Part shown: one piece after another, positions 49,191 to 60,587 of the stretch
Layout of the letters: each line of letters starts with the position of its first letter
Numbering within the stretch: position 1 is the stretch's first letter
NCBI GenBank assembly: GCA_025351405.1
Contig: JANXVZ010000025.1
Location: 51,860 to 115,859, forward strand
Reading direction: 5' to 3'
DNA length: 64,000 bases
Source of the DNA: Sphingomonadales bacterium
Lineage (GTDB): Bacteria > Pseudomonadota > Alphaproteobacteria > Sphingomonadales > Sphingomonadaceae
The notes under the pieces: generated by a model
Told to the model about the DNA's origin: nothing
The model's database searches: none
Seen by the model: the letters and a program-made list of their open reading frames with translations, nothing else
Position numbers and translations under genes: made by a program

Positions 49191-50876
49191 TCACCCCTTG
49201 GCGCGTTCTTCCGCAACCAGTTCCTTGCGGCTGAGCTTGCCGATCATCGTCTTGGGTAGGCTGTCGCGGATATCGACGGCAACGGCACGCTCATGCTTGC
49301 CGATGCGGGCGTTGAGCCAATCGAGCAATTCGGCGCTGGTCGCCTCCGCCCCCGCGTTGAGCGTCACGAATGCCTTTGGACGTTCCCCCAGCCGGGTGTC
49401 GGGAATGCCGATGACGATGGCTTCATGGACGGCCGGATGCTTGTAGAGCTGCGCCTCCAGCAACGATGGAAACACCTTAAAGCCGCCGACCGCGATCATG
49501 TCCTTCAGCCGATCGACGATAAAGACATAGCCGTCGGCGTCGATCGTCGCGACGTCGCCGGTGCGCAGCCAGCGCTTGCCCTCGAGGGTGGCAAATGTTC
49601 CGGCGTCGTCGCGGCCATGATAGCCGGCCATGATCTGCGGGCCCGACACCGCAAGCTCGCCGGGCTCGCCTTCTGGCGCAAGCCGCGTCGGGTCTTCGCG
49701 ATCGAGCAGGCGCAGGTCGGTGCCCGCCAGCGGCTGCCCGATACTACCGGTCTTGTTGACGCCGGCATAGGGGTTGACCGCAACCACGCCGGAGCTTTCG
49801 GTCAGGCCATACCCTTCGACAATGACAGCGCCGCTGGCAACCTCGAAGTCATGCTTGAGCGATGCCGGCATGGGCGCGCCGCCAGATATGCAGATCCGCA
49901 GCGATGCCATGTCGGTACCCGCCAGCAGCGGCGAATCGAGCATGGCGCGGTACATCGTCGGCACGCCGGGAACCGCCGTGATCTGGTGCGCGGCGATCGC
50001 CTTCAAGGCTGGCTTGAGCTCGAAACGCGGCAACATGATGATCTCGCCGCCATGGAGGATGGTGCGGTTGAGCACGCATGTGTTGGCAAAGACATGAAAG
50101 AACGGCAGCGCCCCCAGAATGCGATCCGGGGCATCCGGCTCCGGGTCGATCGCAGCGACCTGCATCGCGTTGATCGATAGATTGGCGTGGGTGAGCACGG
50201 CGCCCTTGGGCACACCGGTGGTACCGCCGGTATATTGCAGCAGGGCGACATCGTGGAGCGGATCAAGCGCCGGAGGTGCGGTCAACGGCGGATGCGCCAG
50301 CAGGTCGCGGAAATGCACATGGTTGATCGGCGCATCGAGGCGGTGGCGGTCGCCGTGCTTGGTCAGGCGGTAGCCGAGCGCCAGCGTCCAAGGCAGCACA
50401 TCCGGCAGGTTGCCGATAACCAGCGTATGCAAGCCCCCGGAGGCGTTGGCCCGGGCCTGCTCGACGACCTTGGCCAGCGTCGGATACAGCGCCTGCACAT
50501 CGAGGCTGACCATGATCGTGGTGCCGCTATCCGCCACCTGCGTCGCCAGTTCTTCGGCCGTGTATAGCGGCGAAAAGTTGACGACTGTGCCGCCCGCCAG
50601 CATCGCGCCATAGTAGGCGACGACATATTGCGGGCAATTGGGCAGGAACAGCCCGACCTTTACCCCGCGCCCGACGCCGATGGCGATGAACCCCGCCGCC
50701 GCCCGGCGCACCTGGTCGGCAAGCTCCGCATAGCGGGTGTGGGCGCCGAGGAAATCCAGCGCCAACGCATCGGGCGTTCGCGCCGCGCTGTTGAACAGCA
50801 GCTCGGGAACGGCAACGGCCGTGAACACCGTGTCCCAGGGCGTCGGATGGACATAGCCTTGCGACCAGCGGCTCAC
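49191..50876 (-). CDS. Long-chain acyl-CoA synthetase (AMP-binding) family protein
   Basis: This 561-aa adenylate-forming ligase activates a fatty or other carboxylic acid as its CoA ester. It has the P-loop-like YTGGTTGVPKGAVLTH, LPFFHVFANT, ISGGAPMP, EGYGLTESSG, the hinge region WLRTGDVATIDADGYVFIVDR-LKDMI (two adjoining blocks) and the C-terminal catalytic Lys in TMIGKLSRKEL. The overall type is that of the FadD/dicarboxylate-CoA ligase group. It starts with GTG, overlapping the MBL hydrolase stop (GTGA). Confidence 0.93.
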   Translation of the reverse strand: MSRWSQGYVHPTPWDTVFTAVAVPELLFNSAARTPDALALDFLGAHTRYAELADQVRRAAAGFIAIGVGRGVKVGLFLPNCPQYVVAYYGAMLAGGTVVNFSPLYTAEELATQVADSGTTIMVSLDVQALYPTLAKVVEQARANASGGLHTLVIGNLPDVLPWTLALGYRLTKHGDRHRLDAPINHVHFRDLLAHPPLTAPPALDPLHDVALLQYTGGTTGVPKGAVLTHANLSINAMQVAAIDPEPDAPDRILGALPFFHVFANTCVLNRTILHGGEIIMLPRFELKPALKAIAAHQITAVPGVPTMYRAMLDSPLLAGTDMASLRICISGGAPMPASLKHDFEVASGAVIVEGYGLTESSGVVAVNPYAGVNKTGSIGQPLAGTDLRLLDREDPTRLAPEGEPGELAVSGPQIMAGYHGRDDAGTFATLEGKRWLRTGDVATIDADGYVFIVDRLKDMIAVGGFKVFPSLLEAQLYKHPAVHEAIVIGIPDTRLGERPKAFVTLNAGAEATSAELLDWLNARIGKHERAVAVDIRDSLPKTMIGKLSRKELVAEERAKG

Positions 50877-51985
50877 GATGGTGCTGTTGCCGCCGCGAAG
50901 CGATCGACGCCGCGGGCATCCTTGATACGCCGCAACCTGCCGCGTTCCTCGAGCCAGTGCAGGTGCGCCACCGCTTCGCCCGTGGCGATGCCATAATCGC
51001 TTTCACCGACGGGCTTGCGAAACAGCGTCGCAAAGCTTTCGAATGCCGTGCGCGGGGCTTCGGCGCACAGCGCCTCCAGCTTGGCCAGCTTGTCGAGATG
51101 ATCGTCGCGCAACTGGTCCAGCCGGGTGTGCAGCCCGGTGAAGGGTTCGTTGTGCGATGGCAGCACCAGCACGCCGGGGTCGATGGCGCGCAGTTGCTCG
51201 ATACTGTCCAGCCAATCGGCGAGCGGATCGGCCCATGGCTCGGTCGGGTAGACCGAGACATTCGAGGTTATGCGCGGCAGCACCTGGTCACCCGAGATCA
51301 TGATTCCATCGTCGCTCACCAGGCACGAGTGCTCGGGTGCATGGCCGCGGCCAGTGACGATCCGCCACTGACGCCTGCCGATGGTCAGCACATCACTGTC
51401 GCGAATGCGCTTGAAGCCGGCGGGCAACGGGCTGACGATCTTGCCGAAATGGCCCCAGGGCCTGGCGCGCATGGTATCGACCGCCGCCTCGGGCCAGCCA
51501 GCGCGGATCGAGAAATCGACCGCTTCGGGCGGCGGCGCATCGCGCACGTCGAGCGTCAGCGTGCGCGCGAGCAGATACTCGGTCCGGGCGATTTCCAGCG
51601 TCACGCCAAAGCGACCGCACAGCCAGCCCGCCAGGCCGATATGGTCCGGGTGATAATGCGTGACGATGATGCGATTGACCGGCTTGCCGGCGAGCGGGCC
51701 GGCGAACAGCGCCTCCCAGTTGGCGCGAGTTTCGCGCAGGTTGACACCGGTATCGACCAGCGCCCAGCCGTCACCGTTTTCGAGCGCCCACAGGTTGATA
51801 TGGTCAAGCCCGAACGGCAGCGGCATCCGGAGCCAGTGGACACCGTCCGCCACCTCGAACAGCGTGCCATGGGCCGGCACCCAGCGGCCGAACGGATAGT
51901 GAAGCCCGCGCCGGTCTTCGGGCGTCCGGTCAACGGCTGCACCGTCCGAAGACGGCGCCACATCGGTCAGCGAGGCATCCTGCAT
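50873..51985 (-). CDS. MBL-fold metallo-hydrolase
   Basis: The 370-aa protein has a metallo-beta-lactamase-fold domain with the zinc motif HYHPDH at 110-115, a later His in GRGHAPEHSCL and an Asp in ISGDQVLPRI. A C-terminal helical region with a winged-helix-like end follows (ATGEAVAHLHWLEERGRLRR), as in the LACTB2/glyoxalase-like group. Hydrolysis of a thioester or similar acyl substrate would suit its coupling to the CoA ligase downstream, but that is inference. The frame is open much farther upstream; homology supports the ATG at 51985. Confidence 0.88.
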   Translation of the reverse strand: MQDASLTDVAPSSDGAAVDRTPEDRRGLHYPFGRWVPAHGTLFEVADGVHWLRMPLPFGLDHINLWALENGDGWALVDTGVNLRETRANWEALFAGPLAGKPVNRIIVTHYHPDHIGLAGWLCGRFGVTLEIARTEYLLARTLTLDVRDAPPPEAVDFSIRAGWPEAAVDTMRARPWGHFGKIVSPLPAGFKRIRDSDVLTIGRRQWRIVTGRGHAPEHSCLVSDDGIMISGDQVLPRITSNVSVYPTEPWADPLADWLDSIEQLRAIDPGVLVLPSHNEPFTGLHTRLDQLRDDHLDKLAKLEALCAEAPRTAFESFATLFRKPVGESDYGIATGEAVAHLHWLEERGRLRRIKDARGVDRFAAATAPS

Positions 51986-52075
51986 GACCTTGTCATAGAA
52001 CGGCCGCGAAGGTTGACGCAAACGGCAACTGCGGCTGCGGCTTGCCACCATGCAGCGCACGACCGATAACGCGCC

Positions 52076-52672
52076 ATGCACCCTGCCACCGCATTCCGGT
52101 CCACCGCCGACCCGCTGGCGTTTGCCGCAGCCCACGCCTTTGCCCATATATTCGCCATCACGCCCGATGGGCCGCGGGTGGCCCATGCGCCCTTGCTGCT
52201 GACCGGCGCCGGGCAAATCTGCTTTCACCTGTCCAACGCCAATACGCTGACACCCCACCTCGATGGCGCCACGGCACTGCTCAGCATCGGCGGCCCGGGC
52301 AGCTACATCAGTCCGAACTGGTACCGCGACCCGGCGATGCATGTGCCGACTTGGAATTACCAGGCCGTGGAGATCGAAGGCAGCGTGCGCGCGCTGGACG
52401 CCGATGCCCTCGCCGACCTGATCGATCTGTCCGCGGAGACGTTCGAGCCGCGTGTCGGGCAGGACTGGACGATGGCCAAGCTCGCCCCTGACCGCGCCCA
52501 TGCGATGATGCGCGCCATCACCGGGTTTGCGCTGACCCCGACAGCCGTGCGCAGCACCGAAAAAGCCAGCCAGAATCGTAGCGAAGATGACGCACGCAGG
52601 CTGTTTGCAGCACTGGAAGCCATAGGCGATACGGCGGGCGCGAACATGGTGCGAAGGACGCGAGGTTGGTAG
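52076..52672 (+). CDS. PaiB-family FMN-binding protein
   Basis: The 198-aa product resembles PaiB/FMN-binding split-barrel proteins: AFAHIFAITPDGPRVAHAPL, a core strand region, YISPNWYRD and VPTWNYQAVEIEG. In Bacillus PaiB was described as a regulator of sporulation and protease genes, but the family binds flavin and its role here is unknown. No helix-turn-helix is evident. It is divergent from the MBL gene by 90 bp and overlaps the HAD gene downstream. Confidence 0.88.
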   Translation: MHPATAFRSTADPLAFAAAHAFAHIFAITPDGPRVAHAPLLLTGAGQICFHLSNANTLTPHLDGATALLSIGGPGSYISPNWYRDPAMHVPTWNYQAVEIEGSVRALDADALADLIDLSAETFEPRVGQDWTMAKLAPDRAHAMMRAITGFALTPTAVRSTEKASQNRSEDDARRLFAALEAIGDTAGANMVRRTRGW

Positions 52673-53334
52673 GGAAAGCGGTAAAACTGGCGGTGTTCGA
52701 TTGCGACGGCACGCTGATCGACAGCCAGGTCAACATTATCCGTGCCATGGCTTCGAGCTTCGAGCGGCACGGCCTGGTGCCGCCGGACGATCATGAAACG
52801 CGAAGGATTGTTGGTCTCAGTCTTGTCGAGGCCATGCAGGCGCTGCTTCCCGACGCCGAACAGGCGCTGCACGAAAGCCTTGCTGCAGACTATAAGCTGG
52901 CGTTCCAGCGGTTGCGCGCCGCCGCGAACTTCGACCCCGAACCGCTTTATCCCGGGGTCGCGGAGGGTCTTGCCGAACTGACGCAACGCGGTTGGCTGCT
53001 GGGCGTCGCCACCGGCAAGTCAGACCGTGGCCTCGCGCTGGCCCTGGCGCACCACGACCTTGCCGGGCATTTCGTCACCTTGCAGACTGCCGATCGTCAC
53101 CCGTCAAAGCCGCATCCTTCGATGCTGTACAAGGCAATCGCGGAGGCAGGCGCCGAGGCGAGCAATGCCAGCATCATCGGCGACACCGTCTTCGACATGG
53201 CTATGGGCAGCAACGCCGGCGTGCGTGCCATAGGCGTCGATTGGGGCTATCATGAGCCGTCGGAATTGCTCGCAGCCGGCGCGGTGACCGTGGCGGGTGA
53301 TTTTGCCGCCGTCATCGCAGCGCTGGAAGCCTGA
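52666..53334 (+). CDS. HAD-superfamily phosphatase, phosphoglycolate-phosphatase-like
   Basis: The 222-aa enzyme has motif I FDCDGTLIDS (Asp12 and Asp14), a helical cap, motif II GVATGKSDRG, the Lys motif HPSKPHPSM, and motif IV IIGDTVFDMAMGSNAGV. That is the Gph/PGMB-type HAD layout; the substrate could be phosphoglycolate or another small phosphate ester. The only start fitting the homology is the TTG at 52666, which overlaps the previous stop. A small membrane-protein gene follows 25 nt later. Confidence 0.9.
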   Translation: MVGKAVKLAVFDCDGTLIDSQVNIIRAMASSFERHGLVPPDDHETRRIVGLSLVEAMQALLPDAEQALHESLAADYKLAFQRLRAAANFDPEPLYPGVAEGLAELTQRGWLLGVATGKSDRGLALALAHHDLAGHFVTLQTADRHPSKPHPSMLYKAIAEAGAEASNASIIGDTVFDMAMGSNAGVRAIGVDWGYHEPSELLAAGAVTVAGDFAAVIAALEA

Positions 53335-53359
53335 GCCAAAACGGCGCAATGGCAGGCGC

Positions 53360-53581
53360 ATGACCGAACCCGAAGCGCCGCCGATCATCCTGCCGCCCGA
53401 TGTGGCGAAGCGGCGCTTCACGCTTTATCTCGTCGTCAAGCTGGGTGGCCTGGGACTGCTGTTTGCCGGCGTCGCGCTGTCGCGCCATGGCTTTACCGTC
53501 GTCAGCGCGGTGGTTCTCCTCGTCGGCACGGCGACGCTGTTCATACGCCCGCACATGCTCGGACTGACGAAAAAACCATGA
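53360..53581 (+). CDS. Small two-helix membrane protein
   Basis: This 73-aa protein has a soluble head (TEPEAPPIILPPDVAKRRF) and two hydrophobic helices (about 22-40 and 47-63) with a short turn. I do not recognise a named family, though small proteins of this kind lie before ATP12-type genes in related genomes. It overlaps the ATP12 gene start by 4 nt (ATGA), which supports it being a real, coupled gene. Confidence 0.75.
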   Translation: MTEPEAPPIILPPDVAKRRFTLYLVVKLGGLGLLFAGVALSRHGFTVVSAVVLLVGTATLFIRPHMLGLTKKP

Positions 53582-54270
53582 AACGCTTTTACAAGCTGGC
53601 GACCGCCACCGGCGACGCCGCGCCGTTTGGAACCGCCCTCGACGGCCGGCCCGTGCGCACCCCGGCAAGGCTACCGCTGGCTGTCCCGACGCGGCCGCTT
53701 GCCGATGCCATCGCCGCCGAATGGAATGCCCAGGCGGCGGAAATCCTGCCGCTGACGATGCCGCTGACCGGGCTTTCGAATGCCGCGATCGACCATGTCG
53801 CGCCAAACCGCGAGCGCTTTGCCCAAGGGCTGGCGCGCTTTGCCGAAAGTGAACTGCTTTCCTACCGCGCCGAGGGGCCGGCACCGCTTGTGGCGCATCA
53901 GGCGGCGCAATGGGACCCGCTGCTGGCCTGGGTCCGAAACCGCTATGATGCAGAGTTCACCGTCACCGCCGGGATCCTCCACCAGCCGCAACCCCCGGCG
54001 ACACTGGCCCGGATTGCGGCGGCGTATGCGGCGCTCGATGCCTTTCGTTTGGCGGCGCTTGATCCGGTGGTGACAATCAGCGGCTCGGCCGTGATCGGGC
54101 TGGCCGTGGTCGAAGGCCGTCTCGACGCCGATGCAGCATGGCAGGCTGGCCAGCTCGACGAGCTCTGGCAGGCGGAAAAATGGGGCAAGGACCCGCTCGC
54201 CGAAGCGGGACACGCCGAACGCCAGCGCAACCTCGCGGCCGCGGTGCGGATGCTGCGCCTGCTGGCATAG
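53578..54270 (+). CDS. ATP12-family F1-ATPase assembly chaperone
   Basis: ATP12 binds the alpha subunit of F1 during ATP synthase assembly; homologues exist in mitochondria and alphaproteobacteria. The 230-aa protein starts MKRFYKLATATGDAAPFG and has LDGRPVRTPARLPLAVP, AIAAEWNAQ, ESELLSYRAEGP, QAAQWDPLLAW and the C-terminal ELWQAEKWGKDPLAEA, all typical. The ATP synthase genes are not in the window. Confidence 0.93.
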   Translation: MKRFYKLATATGDAAPFGTALDGRPVRTPARLPLAVPTRPLADAIAAEWNAQAAEILPLTMPLTGLSNAAIDHVAPNRERFAQGLARFAESELLSYRAEGPAPLVAHQAAQWDPLLAWVRNRYDAEFTVTAGILHQPQPPATLARIAAAYAALDAFRLAALDPVVTISGSAVIGLAVVEGRLDADAAWQAGQLDELWQAEKWGKDPLAEAGHAERQRNLAAAVRMLRLLA

Positions 54271-54274
54271 CAAT

Positions 54275-54308
54275 GGCGGCTGCCACGCCCATGGGCGCAG
54301 CAGCCGCC
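54275..54308. terminator. Long nested hairpin between convergent genes
   Basis: A 9-bp perfect stem pairs 54275-54283 with 54300-54308. Inside it a second palindrome (CGCCC-AT-GGGCG) spans 54286-54297. It lies between the ATP12 gene and a minus-strand PEP-CTERM gene. No T-run follows on either strand, so its termination role is inferred from its place. Confidence 0.5.
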
Positions 54309-54318
54309 GGTGCCGGTG

Positions 54319-54948
54319 TTACGCGGCGACGTTCGCCAATACGCGGCGGCGGCGCGCGACCGCGCCAACAATGCCGAAGCCGGCGATCAGCATTGCCCAG
54401 CTTGTCGGCTCGGGAACGCCCGGGATCACCACCGCCGATCCGACATTGAGAATGTCGAACGCCCAATGATTGTCGCGCGGATTGTTGGCGGCACCCGAGA
54501 CATCGGCAAATGTCGTTGCGCCGGCAAACGTGCCCGAGAGGTTACCGGGGGCAAAGTTGGGATAGACCTGGACCGAGACCCGGTAGTTGCCGGGGTTCAG
54601 CGCTGCCGTGAAGAAGGTGTCCCAGCACTGGCCCGATACCGAATCTGCCGCCACCAGGCCGCAGCCACCGTCGTCATTCTGCCCGATCTGCGAACCATCG
54701 GCGAGCGAGAAAACCGCGAGGATGGGGTCGAAACCGCCGCGCGCGATGGTATTGCCCGCCGCATTGACGCCGCCGGCATACGACCAGGTGCGCAGCGTCA
54801 CATTGGAAGCTGCACCGACTGTGAAGTCGAAGAATTGCACGGTTGCCGGGTCGGGAAAGGTGCCGGTGAACGAAAAGTCCGCAGCCGATGCCGAAGATGC
54901 TGCAAGCGCTGATGCGGCAACCGCCGCCAGCAGTGTGAGTCGTGACAT
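54319..54948 (-). CDS. Secreted PEPxxWA-CTERM protein, DVUA0089-like
   Basis: The 209-aa protein has a signal peptide (SRLTLLAAVAASALAASSAS), then a domain with FTVGAASNVTLRTWSYAGG, ARGGFDPILAVFSLADG, IGQNDDGG and NPGNYRVSVQVY. This is the pattern of DVUA0089-type PEP-CTERM proteins, related to pre-peptidase C-terminal-like beta-sandwiches. The tail is VPEPTSWAMLIAGFG and then RRRR. Its leader has CTCAACAGGGA (54959-54969, minus strand), as in the PEP-CTERM gene at 35760. It stands alone, divergent from pccB. Confidence 0.88.
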   Translation of the reverse strand: MSRLTLLAAVAASALAASSASAADFSFTGTFPDPATVQFFDFTVGAASNVTLRTWSYAGGVNAAGNTIARGGFDPILAVFSLADGSQIGQNDDGGCGLVAADSVSGQCWDTFFTAALNPGNYRVSVQVYPNFAPGNLSGTFAGATTFADVSGAANNPRDNHWAFDILNVGSAVVIPGVPEPTSWAMLIAGFGIVGAVARRRRVLANVAA

Positions 54949-55147
54949 TACAAAGCCTTCCCTGTTGAGAGGTTGGTTTGCGACCGTTATTGTTTTTCCA
55001 ACATTACCCGAAGTTAACCTTGGGTGCGAGTCGTTTCGGCGACCATCGGCGCGCTGCATCGTGAATTTTCCGAGACAATCCGCCCGATAATCCGGTGACT
55101 CGGGCGGCGACGTGCTGCTATGCGGCCTCCCGACAGGGGAAAATCCG

Positions 55148-56674
55148 ATGTTGAGCGTGCTTGAAAATCTGGAACAACGGCGTGCAGCGGCGCGCGCCGG
55201 TGGCGGCGAAAAGCGCATCGCGGCGCAGCACGCCAAGGGCCGGCTGACGGCGCGGGAGCGCCTCGATATCCTGCTCGATCCCGGCTCGTTCGAGGAACTC
55301 GATATGTATGTCGAGCATAATTGCGTCGATTTCGGCATGGAGGCGCAGAAGATTCCGGGCGACGGCGTGGTCACCGGGTCCGGCACCATCAACGGCCGGC
55401 TGGTCTTCGTCTTTTCCCAGGATTTCACTGTCTTCGGCGGCTCGCTGTCCGAGCGTCATGCCCAGAAGATTTGCAAGATCATGGACATGGCAATGAAAGT
55501 CGGCGCACCCGTCATCGGTCTCAACGACAGCGGCGGCGCCCGCATCCAGGAAGGCGTTGCGTCGCTCGGTGGCTATGCCGAGGTTTTCCAGCGCAACGTC
55601 CTTGCATCCGGCGTCGTGCCGCAGATCAGCCTGATCATGGGGCCATGTGCCGGCGGTGCCGTCTATTCGCCCGCGATGACCGACTTCATTTTCATGGTGA
55701 AGGACAGTTCCTACATGTTCGTCACCGGCCCGGACGTGGTCAAGACCGTCACCAACGAGGTCGTCACCCAGGACGAACTCGGCGGCGCCATCACCCACAC
55801 CACCAAGTCCGGTGTCGCCGACCTGGCGATGGAGGACGACGTCGACGCGCTTCTCCGCACCCGCGCCTTTTTCGATTTCCTACCTCTTAATAACCGCGAC
55901 AGCGCCCCCTATCGGCCGTCTGCCGATGACCCCGACCGCCTCGAAGCCGGCCTCGACACGCTGGTGCCGCCATCCGCCAACAAGCCGTACGACATGCACG
56001 AATTGATCCGCAAAGTTGCCGATGAGGGCGAATTCTTCGAACTGCAGCCTGCCCATGCCGGCAACATCATCATCGGATTTGCCCGCATCGAGGGACATTC
56101 GGTGGGTATTGTTGCCAACCAGCCGATGGTCCTTGCCGGCTGCCTCGACATCGCATCATCCAAGAAAGCTGCGCGGTTCGTGCGCTTTTGCGATGCCTTT
56201 TCCATTCCGATCATCACGTTCGTCGATGTGCCGGGCTTTCTCCCCGGCATCGCGCAGGAGCACAACGGCATCATCAAGAACGGCGCCAAGCTGTTGTTTG
56301 CCTATGCCGAAGCGACCGTTCCCAAGATCACCGTCATCACCCGAAAGGCCTATGGCGGCGCCTATGACGTGATGGCGTCAAAGCACCTCCGCGGCGACTT
56401 GAACTATGCCTGGCCGACCGCCGAAATCGCCGTGATGGGCGCCAAGGGTGCAGTGGAGATCATCTTCCGCGGCAAATCAGCCGAAGAAATCGCCGAACGC
56501 ACCGCCGAATATGAAGCCCGCTTTGCCAACCCCTTCGTCGCCGCCAGCATGGGCTTCATCGACGAAGTCATCATGCCTCATTCGACCCGCAGGCGCATTG
56601 CGCTCGGGCTGCGCAAGCTGCGGACCAAGAAGCTGGAAAACCCGTGGAAAAAACACGATAATATACCACTTTAG
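55148..56674 (+). CDS. pccB: Propionyl-CoA carboxylase beta chain
   Basis: This carboxyltransferase subunit transfers CO2 from biotin to propionyl-CoA, giving methylmalonyl-CoA. The 508-aa protein has [45 protein letters not shown], the oxyanion glycines [13 protein letters not shown], and the second pair in [19 protein letters not shown] and [11 protein letters not shown]. The ATG at 55148 follows AGGGGAAAA. pccA lies 730 nt downstream, separated by a DUF2269 gene. Confidence 0.95.
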   Translation: MLSVLENLEQRRAAARAGGGEKRIAAQHAKGRLTARERLDILLDPGSFEELDMYVEHNCVDFGMEAQKIPGDGVVTGSGTINGRLVFVFSQDFTVFGGSLSERHAQKICKIMDMAMKVGAPVIGLNDSGGARIQEGVASLGGYAEVFQRNVLASGVVPQISLIMGPCAGGAVYSPAMTDFIFMVKDSSYMFVTGPDVVKTVTNEVVTQDELGGAITHTTKSGVADLAMEDDVDALLRTRAFFDFLPLNNRDSAPYRPSADDPDRLEAGLDTLVPPSANKPYDMHELIRKVADEGEFFELQPAHAGNIIIGFARIEGHSVGIVANQPMVLAGCLDIASSKKAARFVRFCDAFSIPIITFVDVPGFLPGIAQEHNGIIKNGAKLLFAYAEATVPKITVITRKAYGGAYDVMASKHLRGDLNYAWPTAEIAVMGAKGAVEIIFRGKSAEEIAERTAEYEARFANPFVAASMGFIDEVIMPHSTRRRIALGLRKLRTKKLENPWKKHDNIPL

Positions 56675-56686
56675 GGTCACCTAGGC

Positions 56687-57169
56687 ATGAACGGTGGGCC
56701 TATCCTCTATGACATCGCCAAGTTCCTTCACATCACCGGCATCATCATGCTGATGGGCAACATCACCGCAACGGCGATCTGGAAGTTTTTCGCCGATCGC
56801 ACCGGTGACCCGCGCATCATCGCCTTCGCCCAGCGGCTGGTCACCATCACCGATTGGAGCCTGACCTTCTGGGGCATAATCCTCACCATCGGCGGCGGCT
56901 ATGGGGCGCTGTACGTGGCGAACATCAGCCCGTTCGGCGAAAACTGGCTGCTATGGAGCCAGGCCCTGTTCGTCGTTGCCGGCCTGATCTGGCTGGGGCT
57001 GCTGGTTCCCATCCAGGTCCGCCAGGCCCGCAGCGCCCGCAAATTCCCGGATGTCGGCGAAATCCCGGCAAACTATCGGCGGGACAGCCGGATGTGGATC
57101 ATGTGGGGGCTGGTGGCGACGGTACCGCTTGTTGGCGCAACCTGGTTGATGGTGGCAAAACCGATCTAA
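56687..57169 (+). CDS. DUF2269-family membrane protein
   Basis: The 160-aa protein has four transmembrane segments, beginning with DIAKFLHITGIIMLMGNITATAI-type sequence (written here as DIAKFLHITGIIMLMGN) that is typical of DUF2269, followed by WSLTFWGIILTIGGGYGAL, LLWSQALFVVAGLIWLGLL and MWIMWGLVATVPLVGATWL. The conserved His in the first helix resembles haem-site histidines, but no function is established. It begins 12 nt after pccB and lies between the two propionyl-CoA carboxylase genes. Confidence 0.85.
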   Translation: MNGGPILYDIAKFLHITGIIMLMGNITATAIWKFFADRTGDPRIIAFAQRLVTITDWSLTFWGIILTIGGGYGALYVANISPFGENWLLWSQALFVVAGLIWLGLLVPIQVRQARSARKFPDVGEIPANYRRDSRMWIMWGLVATVPLVGATWLMVAKPI

Positions 57170-57406
57170 AATGCGCAACGTCGAAGGCGAGGTTGCAACG
57201 ACCTCGACCCGCATTCAACCCGGCAACCCCTTGGCATCGGGCGGGGAAGCTGCAGTGCGGGAGACACCGACACGGATAGAAGGCAAGCCATGCCCGGGCA
57301 CACGCCCCGGCGCTTTGCTCCAAAGCCTTGCGCCGGGCGTCGCCTCCGGTAAGGAACAAGGCCTGCCGTCAGGGTGATCCTTTCGTCAGCGTGATGGGGC
57401 TGCCAG

Positions 57407-59410
<2,004 letters not shown>

Positions 59411-59418
59411 CTTCTGCT

Positions 59419-59447
59419 CCCCTTCCTTGCGAGGGAGGGGCGTTATT
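59419..59447. terminator. Candidate terminator between pccA and ada
   Basis: CCCCTTCCT (59419-59427) and AGGGAGGGG (59432-59440) form a 9-bp stem with one G-T pair and a TGCG loop, followed by CGTTATTT. It sits between convergent genes, 8 nt past the pccA stop. Confidence 0.6.
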
Positions 59448-60528
59448 TCACCCCTTCATGCTCCAGCAGCCACCGCTTGCGCTCGACCCCGCCCGCATAC
59501 CCGGTCAACGCCCCCGACGCACCGATGACGCGATGGCAGGGCACGACGATGCCGATCGGGTTGAGGCCGTTCGCCAGCCCAACGGCACGCGCCGCGCCGG
59601 GCTTGCCGAGTTGCGCTGCCAGCGCGCCATAACCTTGCGTCTTTCCGGCGGGGATACGGCGCAGCGCCGCCCAGACGCTGCGCTGGAATTCGGTGCCGCC
59701 GGTCGCCACCGGCACGCTGTCGAGGGCCGTCAGGTGACCGGCGAAATAGGCATCGAGCGCCGCGGTGATCGCGCCGGGGGCGTCACCCTCCACCAGGGTG
59801 AAACTGCCATAATGGCGCGCGAGAAGGCGGTGCATACGCTCCTGGTAGTCGACGAAATCGAGTGCTCGCAAGGCGCCGTCGCTGTCGGTAACGAGCAGCA
59901 ATTCGGCAACAGGCGCGGCATAGCGGGTCAGGGTAAGCTGCATTTGTCGGGCTCCTGTGCTGCGCTTCCTGCGCGCGGCGGGGGTTTCGCCATGGACGGC
60001 GACGAAGACTTCGTTGAAGCGGCGGACGCTGCCGAACCCAGCCGCCAGTGCGACATCGGCCATCGGCAAGACCCCGGCATCGACGAGGCGGACGGCGCTG
60101 GCGAGACGCTTGGCCTGCGCCACTGCCACTGGCGAGACGCCGAGGTGCCGGGCAAACAACCGCCGAACCTGCCGTTCGCCGACGCCGAGCCTGTCGCCGA
60201 GTTGTTCCACGACAGCGGGCGCTTCGCCGCCATCAAGGGCACCGGCGTCGATGAGCCTGAGGGCCCGTGCGACGCTTGCGGCGCTGCCGGCCCAGGCCGG
60301 CGACCCCGGCGCACTGTCCGGGCGGCAGCGCTTGCAGGCGCGAAACCCAGCCGCGACGGCATCGGCGGCACTGGCGTGGAACGTACAGTTCTTGGCCAAT
60401 GGCGGCCCGGAGGGACAGACCGGGCGGCAATAGATCCCGGTTGTCTTGACGCCGACAAAAAATACCCCGTCATAGGCGCGATCGCGGCGCTGCATCGCGG
60501 CGTAGCAGGTGGCGGGATCAGGGGTCAT
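59443..60528 (-). CDS. ada: Ada: methylated-DNA repair protein and AraC-type regulator
   Basis: The 361-aa protein has three parts. The N-terminal Ada zinc domain has Cys34, 38, 65 and 68 (GIYCRPVCPS, FRACKRC), with Cys34 the methyl acceptor for phosphotriesters. An AraC-type helix-turn-helix follows (about 90-185). The C-terminal O6-alkylguanine methyltransferase has PCHRVIG with the acceptor Cys331. Methylated Ada activates its own gene in E. coli. It lies 59 nt downstream of the HtrA-like gene on the same strand. Confidence 0.95.
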   Translation of the reverse strand: MTPDPATCYAAMQRRDRAYDGVFFVGVKTTGIYCRPVCPSGPPLAKNCTFHASAADAVAAGFRACKRCRPDSAPGSPAWAGSAASVARALRLIDAGALDGGEAPAVVEQLGDRLGVGERQVRRLFARHLGVSPVAVAQAKRLASAVRLVDAGVLPMADVALAAGFGSVRRFNEVFVAVHGETPAARRKRSTGARQMQLTLTRYAAPVAELLLVTDSDGALRALDFVDYQERMHRLLARHYGSFTLVEGDAPGAITAALDAYFAGHLTALDSVPVATGGTEFQRSVWAALRRIPAGKTQGYGALAAQLGKPGAARAVGLANGLNPIGIVVPCHRVIGASGALTGYAGGVERKRWLLEHEGVK

Positions 60529-60587
60529 GTCCGCAGGTTTAGCGCCGTTCGCGGCGGAAGTCTGGCGGATTTCGGACGTGTTGCCCT

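Noticed and set aside
57171..57377. 68-codon frame before pccA
   Set aside because: No ribosome site, no hydrophobic or conserved pattern; it fits chance in GC-rich DNA.
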